Positions 58,361-64,000 of a DNA stretch of 64,000 nucleotides are shown piece after piece. Source of the DNA: Paractinoplanes pyxinae (GTDB lineage: Bacteria; Actinomycetota; Actinomycetes; Mycobacteriales; Micromonosporaceae). The notes under the pieces are model-generated. The model saw nothing but the letters and a program-made list of their open reading frames with translations. It ran no database searches and had not been told where the DNA came from. Positions within the stretch are counted from its first letter, which is position 1; each line of letters starts with the position of its first letter. A program made the position numbers and the translations under genes. The stretch is taken from NCBI RefSeq assembly GCF_026626335.1, contig NZ_JAPNTZ010000012.1:248001-312000 (forward strand), written 5' to 3'.

Positions 58361-58635
58361 GGTGGGGAACACGCAAGCGATCGTGCCAGAACGAACGCGA
58401 AGGCCCAATTCGGCCGGCTGTGTAAAACCCCTGTTACGAAACTGCCGAACGTCGCTCTTTAGAGCGTTCACTACATCACTCAGACAAACGATCGAGGCGT
58501 TCCCGGTGATGCATCGGTTAAGGTAAGCCCAGCCCACCCGTCGGTGACGCCGGGAACTGTCCGCCGATGACGGAACCGAAAAGTAACGCCATCGAGTCAC
58601 CCGAGCGGCCTCGCGCCGCAAGGACGGAGGTGAGT

Positions 58636-59352
58636 GTGGAAATCCTTCTGTTGGTGACGGCACGCGACGGTGAGCCGTCGGCTGTGCTGCCCGCGCTGGA
58701 TCTGCTTCCCCACTCCGTACGCACCGCCCCCCGCGACGTCCGCACCCTGGTCTCCGGGCCCAGCCCCGACGCCGTGCTGGTCGACGCCCGCTCCGAGCTC
58801 TCCGAGGCCCGCGCCACGTGCCGCATGCTGCACGCGACCGGCATCGGCGTCCCGCTCATGGCCGTCGTCACCGAGGCCGGCCTGATCGCGCTCAACGCCG
58901 ACTGGGGTGTCGACGACGTCATCCTGGCCGCCGCCGGCCCGGCCGAGGTCGAGGCCCGGCTGCGTCTGGCCGTGGGCCGCCTGAGCAACGCGACCGCGGG
59001 CGCCGGCGGCTCGATCCGCGCGGGCGAGCTCAACATCGACCCCGACACGTACGCGGCGAAGCTCAAGGGCCGTCCGCTCGACCTCACGTACAAGGAGTTC
59101 GAGCTGCTCAAGTTCCTCGCCCAGCACCCGGGCCGGGTCTTCACCCGCGACCAGCTGCTGCGTGAGGTCTGGGGCTACGACTACTTCGGCGGCACCCGCA
59201 CGGTCGACGTGCACGTCCGTCGCCTGCGGGCCAAGCTGGGCTCCGAGTACGAGTCGATGATCGGCACCGTGCGCCAGGTGGGCTACAAGTTCGTGGTGCC
59301 GCCGTCCGGCCGCCAGCTGCCCGACAACGCGCCGGTCTCGCTTCCGGTCTAG
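58636..59352 (+). CDS. glnR: GlnR-type orphan response regulator (nitrogen metabolism)
   Basis: 238 residues, OmpR-like. The N-terminal receiver-like domain (~1-115) keeps Asp50 (AVLVDAR), lacks other canonical phosphorylation residues, and shows VPLMAVVTEAGLIALNADWGVDDVIL, the GlnR hallmark. The C-terminal winged helix (~140-225) reads LDLTYKEFELLKFLAQHPGR, QLLREVWGYDYFGGTRTVDV and RRLRAKLG. In streptomycetes GlnR activates ammonium assimilation genes and acts without a cognate kinase. GTG 58636 is chosen because it has GGAGG 5 bases upstream and gives the Asp50 numbering of known GlnR; ATG 58567 is an alternative. Its stop overlaps the mshD -10 box. Confidence 0.9.
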   Translation: MEILLLVTARDGEPSAVLPALDLLPHSVRTAPRDVRTLVSGPSPDAVLVDARSELSEARATCRMLHATGIGVPLMAVVTEAGLIALNADWGVDDVILAAAGPAEVEARLRLAVGRLSNATAGAGGSIRAGELNIDPDTYAAKLKGRPLDLTYKEFELLKFLAQHPGRVFTRDQLLREVWGYDYFGGTRTVDVHVRRLRAKLGSEYESMIGTVRQVGYKFVVPPSGRQLPDNAPVSLPV

Positions 59353-59355
59353 TGT
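59350..59355 (+). promoter_or_regulatory. putative -10 box TAGTGT for leaderless mshD
   Basis: A TANNNT hexamer ending 7 bases before ATG 59363; its TAG is the stop codon of glnR. Confidence 0.45.
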
Positions 59356-59362
59356 CGAGGGC

Positions 59363-60247
59363 ATGACGACCGTCCGCCCGCTTGACCGGTTGAGTGCTGC
59401 TGAGGCGGCCGAAGTTCTGGCCTTGGCGGCCGCGGCCGAGCAAGCCGACGGGGTCTACCCGCTATCTGAAGATGTAGTTCTGCGTGTGCGCGGTGGGGGC
59501 GACCCTTCCGCGCACACTCACTTTCTGGCCTACTCCGGCGACGATCACCTCGCGGGCTACGCCTACCTCGAGCGTGGAGGCTCGGGCGAGCTGTTCGTGC
59601 ACCCGTCCGCCCGCCGCCACGGCCACGGCACCGCCCTGCTGGCCGCGGCCGGTGGCGGGCCGCTGCGCTTCTGGGCGCACGGCGACGAGCCCGGTGCCCG
59701 GGCCTTCGCCGAGAAGAACGGCTTCGAACGCGTACGGGTTCTGTGGCAGATGCGCCGTTCGCTGACCGAGCCCCTGCCCGACATCCCGCTGCCGCCCGGG
59801 GTCACGCTGCGCGGTTTCCGCCCCGGTCACGACGAGCAGGCCTGGCTCGGGGTCAACTCGCGGGCCTTCGCGCACCACCCCGAGCAGGGCCGCTGGACGC
59901 TCGACGACCTGCGCCTGCGCGAGGCCGAGCCGTGGTTCGACCCGGCCGGCTTCCTGCTCGCCGTCGACATCGAGGACACGCTTCTCGGCTTCCACTGGAC
60001 CAAGGTGCATCCCGCGTCGGGCGACGACCCCGCCCTCGGCGAGATCTACGTGCTGGGCGTCGACCCGGCCGGGCACCGGCGGGGCCTGGGGGCAGCGCTG
60101 AGCGTCGCCGGCCTGAGCCACCTGGCCGCCCAGGGGCTCACCGTGGCCAACCTCTATGTCGACGAGTCGAATGCCGCCGCCGTCGCGCTCTATCGCCGTC
60201 TTGGCTTTGCCATTTATAAGACGGACATCTCCTACTTCCGGCCATAA
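59363..60247 (+). CDS. mshD: mycothiol synthase (acetyl-CoA:Cys-GlcN-Ins acetyltransferase)
   Basis: Last step of mycothiol biosynthesis: acetylates Cys-GlcN-Ins. 294 residues, two GNAT domains as in the known enzyme. The N-terminal domain has LFVHPSARRHGHGTALLAAA. The active C-terminal domain has GEIYVLGVDPAGHRRGLGAALSVAGLSHLA and NLYVDESNAAAVALYRRLGF, ending KTDISYF as in other MshD. Position between glnR and pstS matches other actinobacteria. Presence of mshD shows that the organism uses mycothiol as its main low-molecular-weight thiol. Confidence 0.92.
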   Translation: MTTVRPLDRLSAAEAAEVLALAAAAEQADGVYPLSEDVVLRVRGGGDPSAHTHFLAYSGDDHLAGYAYLERGGSGELFVHPSARRHGHGTALLAAAGGGPLRFWAHGDEPGARAFAEKNGFERVRVLWQMRRSLTEPLPDIPLPPGVTLRGFRPGHDEQAWLGVNSRAFAHHPEQGRWTLDDLRLREAEPWFDPAGFLLAVDIEDTLLGFHWTKVHPASGDDPALGEIYVLGVDPAGHRRGLGAALSVAGLSHLAAQGLTVANLYVDESNAAAVALYRRLGFAIYKTDISYFRP

Positions 60248-60380
60248 TTCCTGGTAGGTGGCCTTCGCCACAGCGCACGGTGAGACGGCGAACCTCAGGA
60301 GTAACGAGCCGGACAAGGACGTGTCTCAGGGCGATAACCTCCGCCCGGATATGTCGGACAAGTCGGTCTCTAGTCACTCA

Positions 60381-60457
60381 GTTCACGCAACGGACAACTC
60401 GCCCTCAGGGTAAGGCCACATTCGAGCGTCGACGTGTTCACCGCGCGTTCATTTAGG
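60381..60457 (+). promoter_or_regulatory. PHO-box-like repeats (PhoP operator) upstream of pstS
   Basis: Two adjacent 11-bp repeats, GTTCACCGCGC and GTTCATTTAGG (60436-60457), match the streptomycete PHO box GTTCACC-type direct repeats. A further half-site, GTTCACGCAAC, lies at 60381-60391. They sit 80-160 bases before the pstS start, as expected for PhoR-PhoP activation under phosphate limitation. Confidence 0.75.
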
Positions 60458-60538
60458 CCCGGCTAACCGGCTACCTCGCGCTTTTAGCTTCGGTGATGCC
60501 GGTGCGACGCCGGCGTGCACACCACCGAAGGGAATATT

Positions 60539-61636
60539 GTGAAGCTCCAGCGGTCCGGTTTTCTCGCAGCCGGCATTGCTTTGACTGCGACGCTCGCGCT
60601 GACCGCGTGCGGTTCGGACAACAACGAGCCGTCGAGCGGGGGCGGCGAGTCCGCCGCTGCCGGCAACTGTGTCGCCGGCAGCCTGACTGCCCAGGGTTCG
60701 TCGGCGCAGAAGAACGCCATGGACGAGTGGATCAAGACCTACCAGGGTCAGTGCGCTGACGCGAAGATCGACTACCAGGGCACCGCCTCGGGCGCCGGCA
60801 TCCAGGCGTTCATCGCGGGCACCGCCGACTTCGCCGGTTCCGACTCCGCCCTCAAGGAGGAGGAGCAGCCGCAGGCCGACGCGAAGTGCCCCGGTGGCGC
60901 CGCGCTCAACCTGCCGATGGTCGTCGGCCCGATCGCCGTCGTCTACAACGCCGAGGGCCTGGACAACCTCCAGCTCGACGCCCCGACGCTGGCCAAGATC
61001 TTCGACAGCAAGATCACCAAGTGGAACGACCCGGCGATCGCGGCGCAGAACTCGGGCGCCAAGCTCCCGGACACCGCCATCACCGCCGTGCACCGCTCGG
61101 ACGAGTCGGGCACGACTGACAACTTCACCAAGTACCTGAGCAAGACCGCCGAGGCCGACTGGACCTACGGCAACGCCAAGGCGTGGAAGGCCAAGGGCGG
61201 CACCGGCGCGGCCAAGTCGGACGGCGTGGCCACCGCGGTCAAGAGCACCCCGGGTGCCATCTCCTACGTCGAGCTCTCGTACGCCGAGAACCAGGACCTG
61301 CAGAAGGCCAAGATCAAGAACGGCGCCGGCGAGTACGTCGAGCTGACCGGCGAGTCGGCCGGTAAGGGCATCGAGGGCGCCAAGATCGAAGGCACCGGCA
61401 ACGACCTGAAGCTGAGCATCGACTACACCGCCACGACCGCGGGTGCGTACCCGATCGTTCTGGCCACGTACGAGATCGTCTGCAGCAAGGGCAGCGCGAA
61501 GGCCAAGGAGCTGAAGGCCTTCTTCACCTACACCTCCAGCACCGGCGGACAGCAGGCGCTGAACGACCTGGGCTACGCCCCGCTGCCGGAGAGCATCCGC
61601 AGCAAGGTCGAGACCGCGGTCGCCTCGATCTCCTGA
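60539..61636 (+). CDS. pstS: phosphate ABC transporter substrate-binding lipoprotein
   Basis: Binds inorganic phosphate outside the cell and delivers it to PstCA. 365 residues. Signal peptide with lipobox LTAC, lipidated Cys24. The phosphate-binding loops are visible: TAQGSSAQKNAMDEWI, GTASGAGIQAFIAGTADFAGSD and HRSDESGTTDNFTKYL; PMVVGPIAVVYN follows the PstS fold. The GTG at 60539 has GAAGGGA 6 bases upstream; an in-frame ATG at 60515 is upstream of the signal peptide and rejected. First gene of pstSCAB behind PHO-box repeats. Confidence 0.93.
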   Translation: MKLQRSGFLAAGIALTATLALTACGSDNNEPSSGGGESAAAGNCVAGSLTAQGSSAQKNAMDEWIKTYQGQCADAKIDYQGTASGAGIQAFIAGTADFAGSDSALKEEEQPQADAKCPGGAALNLPMVVGPIAVVYNAEGLDNLQLDAPTLAKIFDSKITKWNDPAIAAQNSGAKLPDTAITAVHRSDESGTTDNFTKYLSKTAEADWTYGNAKAWKAKGGTGAAKSDGVATAVKSTPGAISYVELSYAENQDLQKAKIKNGAGEYVELTGESAGKGIEGAKIEGTGNDLKLSIDYTATTAGAYPIVLATYEIVCSKGSAKAKELKAFFTYTSSTGGQQALNDLGYAPLPESIRSKVETAVASIS

Positions 61637-61674
61637 TCTGACTGAATCCCTCCGAGACGACAGCGAGCGAGCAG

Positions 61675-62745
61675 ATGGGTGACAACCCCTCCCGCTCGGA
61701 GAACGCCACCGCCGGCGACCTGGGTGTGACTGGACGTCACGCCCGGGGCGCCGGCACCGGTGTTTCCCCGAGTAGCTACGAAGAACCCCCATTCGGCGGC
61801 GGGGGCGCCCTGCCCAAGAAGACCCGCTTCGGCATGGAGGCCGGCTTCAAAGGCCTCTCCGTGGCTGCGGGCGCGATGGTGCTGGTCATCATCGTCGCCA
61901 TCGCGGTGTTCCTGATCTCCAAGGCCGTGCCGGCGATCAACGCCGACACCGAGAACTTCCTGACCTTCAACCAGTGGTTCCCGAACGAGACCCAGCCGCG
62001 GTTCGGTATCGCGGTCCTCGCCTTCGGCACCGTGCTGACCTCGATCATCGCGTTGCTCGTGGCGGTGCCGATCGCTCTCGGCATCGCGCTGTTCCTCTCG
62101 CACTACGCGCCCAAGCGGCTGGCCACGCCGCTCGGGTTCGTGATCGACCTGCTGGCCGCCGTGCCCAGTGTCGTCTTCGGCCTCTGGGGCCGGGACGTCT
62201 TCATGGAGCCGGTCCGCAACTTCTCCGCGTGGCTCAACGAGTACTTCGGCTGGATCCCGATCTTCGGCGGCGACGGCCCGTTCGGCCGCTCGGTGCTGCT
62301 GGGCAGCCTGGTCCTGGCGATCATGGTGCTGCCGATCGTCACCTCGCTGTCCCGTGAGGTCTTCATGCAGACCCCCGGCATGAACGAGGAAGCCGCGCTG
62401 GCCCTCGGCGCCACCAAGTGGGAGATGGTCCGCACCGCGGTCCTGCCCTACGGCAAGCCGGGTGTGATCGCCGCGGTGATGCTCGGCCTCGGCCGGGCCC
62501 TCGGCGAGACCATCGCCCTGGCCCTGACGCTGGGCGTCGTCTTCAACATCTCGTTCAACATCATCGAGAACGGCGGTAACTCGATCGCCGCCAACATCGC
62601 CAACGCGTTCGGCGAGGCCAACGAGACGGGCCGCGGCGCCCTGATCGCGTCCGGTCTCGTGCTCTTCGCGATCACCCTGGTGGTCAACATGGCGGCGCGG
62701 GCGATCATCTACCGTCGGCGCGAGTTCCGGGACAGCGCGGCATGA
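61675..62745 (+). CDS. pstC: phosphate ABC transporter permease PstC
   Basis: 356 residues. A disordered cytoplasmic N-terminus (~1-60, Gly/Ser-rich) is longer than in E. coli. Six membrane helices follow, and the binding-protein-dependent transport motif EEAALALGATKWEMVRTAVLPYGKPGV (EAA loop) contacts PstB. VPSVVFGLWGRDVF is typical of PstC. Second gene of the operon, 38 bases after pstS. Confidence 0.93.
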   Translation: MGDNPSRSENATAGDLGVTGRHARGAGTGVSPSSYEEPPFGGGGALPKKTRFGMEAGFKGLSVAAGAMVLVIIVAIAVFLISKAVPAINADTENFLTFNQWFPNETQPRFGIAVLAFGTVLTSIIALLVAVPIALGIALFLSHYAPKRLATPLGFVIDLLAAVPSVVFGLWGRDVFMEPVRNFSAWLNEYFGWIPIFGGDGPFGRSVLLGSLVLAIMVLPIVTSLSREVFMQTPGMNEEAALALGATKWEMVRTAVLPYGKPGVIAAVMLGLGRALGETIALALTLGVVFNISFNIIENGGNSIAANIANAFGEANETGRGALIASGLVLFAITLVVNMAARAIIYRRREFRDSAA

Positions 62746-62829
62746 GCGACTGCACCGAGCGGCACTCAGCCGCACCGATGAACGGCCTCGCAGGCGAGGG
62801 CCAGGAGCGCATGCCCCAGGGAGCACAGC

Positions 62830-63915
62830 ATGAGCCTTCTTGAACGTGAGTCCTCCGGCGTCGTCATGACGACGGACAACATCCGGTCCCAGAAGCTCCA
62901 CGTGGGCCTGAACATCGGCATCGCCGCGGCCGCGCTCGTCGTCGGGCTGGCCCTGGCCTACGGCTTCGGCATCGGCAACTACGTGCTCGGCGTCGTCCTC
63001 GGCGTCGTCATCTACCTGATCGGCCTGCAGATCGTGGCGGGCCGCATCGAGGGCCGGCGGGCCGCGCGCGACCGCATGTGGAAGACGCTGATCTACGCCG
63101 CCTGCGTGCTCGCCATCCTGCCGCTCGCCTCCGTGGTGTGGACGCTGATCTCCAAGGGTGCGGGCCGCCTCGACGGCAACTTCTTCGGCTCGTCGATGAA
63201 CAACATCGGCGCCCGGGACCCCGAGGGCGGCGCCTACCACGCCATCATCGGCACCCTGGAGCAGGTCGGCATCGCCACCCTGATGGCGGTTCCGCTCGGC
63301 GTCCTCGGTGCGATCTACCTGGTCGAGTACGGCCGGGGCAAGTTCGCCACCACCGTCCGCTTCTTCGTCGACGTCATGACGGGCATCCCGTCGATCGTCG
63401 CCGGCCTGTTCATCCTCTCGTTCTGGGTGCTCATCGTCAGCCCGTGGTTCAACAACGGCACCCCGCGGTTCTCCGGGTTCGCCGCCTCGCTGGCGCTGAC
63501 CGTGCTGATGCTGCCGACGATCGTGCGCTCCACCGAAGAGATGTTGCGCCTGGTGCCAGGGCCGCTGCGCGAAGGTGCGTACGCCCTCGGTGTGCCGCAG
63601 TGGAAGACGATCCTCAAGGTCGTGGTCCCCACGGCCCTGCCCGGCATCGTCACCGGCATCATGCTCGCCGTCGCCCGTGCGGCCGGCGAGACGGCGCCGG
63701 TGCTGCTGGTGGCCGGGGGCGCAGCGGCGATCAACTTCGACCCGTTCGCCGGCGGCCAGCAGTCGCTGTCGCTCTTCGTGTACCAGCAGGCCGGTGACGC
63801 CTCCCGGTACGCCCCGGCGCGGGCCTGGACCGCCGCGCTCACCCTGGTCGCGATCGTGCTCGTCCTGACGGTCGCCGCCAAGCTGCTCGCCCGTCGCAAC
63901 AGTCTGTCGAAGTAG
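62830..63915 (+). CDS. pstA: phosphate ABC transporter permease PstA
   Basis: 361 residues. Two extra N-terminal hydrophobic segments (LNIGIAAAALVVGLALAYGFG, NYVLGVVLGVVIYLIGLQIV) precede the usual six-helix permease. The core has VDVMTGIPSIVAGLFI and the EAA-type loop REGAYALGVPQWKTILKVVVPTALPGIVTG. The partner of PstC. ATG 62830 follows CAGGGAGCACAGC. An ATG at 62866 (TTDNIRSQKL) is possible but less well placed. Confidence 0.92.
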   Translation: MSLLERESSGVVMTTDNIRSQKLHVGLNIGIAAAALVVGLALAYGFGIGNYVLGVVLGVVIYLIGLQIVAGRIEGRRAARDRMWKTLIYAACVLAILPLASVVWTLISKGAGRLDGNFFGSSMNNIGARDPEGGAYHAIIGTLEQVGIATLMAVPLGVLGAIYLVEYGRGKFATTVRFFVDVMTGIPSIVAGLFILSFWVLIVSPWFNNGTPRFSGFAASLALTVLMLPTIVRSTEEMLRLVPGPLREGAYALGVPQWKTILKVVVPTALPGIVTGIMLAVARAAGETAPVLLVAGGAAAINFDPFAGGQQSLSLFVYQQAGDASRYAPARAWTAALTLVAIVLVLTVAAKLLARRNSLSK

Positions 63916-63927
63916 AGGTAACCCCAC

Positions 63928-64000
63928 ATGGCCAAGCGCATCGAGGCGAGCAACGTCTCGTCCTACTACGGCTCGTTCAAGGCCATCGACAGCGTGTCGA
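63928..64000 (+). CDS. pstB: phosphate ABC transporter ATP-binding protein PstB, 3' truncated by window edge
   Basis: Only the first 24 codons are present: AKRIEASNVSSYYGSFKAI, the standard PstB N-terminus preceding Walker A. It starts 12 bases after pstA with GAGGTAA upstream. It completes pstSCAB outside the window. Confidence 0.88.
   Translation, partial: MAKRIEASNVSSYYGSFKAIDSVS

Noticed and set aside
58433..58450. GlnR-box-like GTTAC...GAAC upstream of glnR
   Set aside because: Spacing and second half-site differ from the GTnAC-n6-GAAAC pattern, so autoregulation is not supported.

Overview
The window is high-GC actinobacterial chromosome. A mycothiol synthase (mshD) next to an orphan GlnR-type regulator, an MsiK-type sugar ATPase, a DUF3263 protein, a poly-cysteine leader peptide, HrcA/CIRCE control of groEL, and many GTG starts and leaderless promoters all point to an actinomycete. 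Gene content and the style of the proteins suggest Micromonosporaceae (Actinoplanes-like), but the genus is an inference. Most of the window looks like core chromosome. I see no insertion sequence, prophage, CRISPR array, integrase or rRNA. There is one tRNA, tRNA-Thr(UGU).

Layout. 0-4 kb: the end of fumC, then cysS and rlmB (overlapping), closed by a strong hairpin. 3.9-5.8 kb: a membrane-anchored Mrr-like nuclease with an apparent +1 frameshift near its 3' end, then tRNA-Thr. 6-10 kb: msiK, convergent with an Hsp70-like ATPase fused to a membrane anchor and an extracytoplasmic beta-propeller. 10-21 kb: a GNAT/LtrA pair, a secreted subtilase, an acidic secreted protein, a two-RCK ion channel, a DUF4032 kinase-like protein and a secreted trypsin-like protease. 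21-26 kb: a PAP2 phosphatase and an amino-sugar operon (SIS isomerase-ROK kinase-nagA) diverging from a DeoR regulator. 25.7-34 kb: two ABC export systems flanking a DUF3263 protein and a CDC48-like AAA ATPase. The second ABC system has its ATPase fused to a secreted alpha/beta hydrolase. 34-39 kb: a SAM riboswitch plus threonine synthase, acetyltransferases and membrane proteins. 39-48 kb: groEL behind two CIRCE operators, a 1783-residue cell-wall protein with a LAKTG sorting signal, glpD and DUF4031. 48-58 kb: an HD hydrolase, a FUSC protein, a PrsW protease with a Gly-Tyr-Gln repeat tail, a GroES-like protein, an AI-2E family transporter, and a cysteine-attenuated sulfurtransferase/DUF1416 operon. 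58-64 kb: glnR, mshD and the pstSCAB phosphate operon behind PHO-box-like repeats, running off the right edge.

How it works together. Several genes carry nutrient-sensing cis-elements: SAM (thrC), cysteine (sulfurtransferase operon), phosphate (pstS) and heat stress (groEL). At least twelve genes have a TANNNT hexamer 6-8 nt before the start codon and no ribosome binding site, which indicates leaderless transcription. I found no wholly novel multi-gene system. The most unusual items are the hydrolase-ABC fusion, the Hsp70-propeller fusion, the RCK channel with a non-canonical pore motif, the frameshifted membrane nuclease and the riboswitch placed directly on the thrC ribosome binding site.
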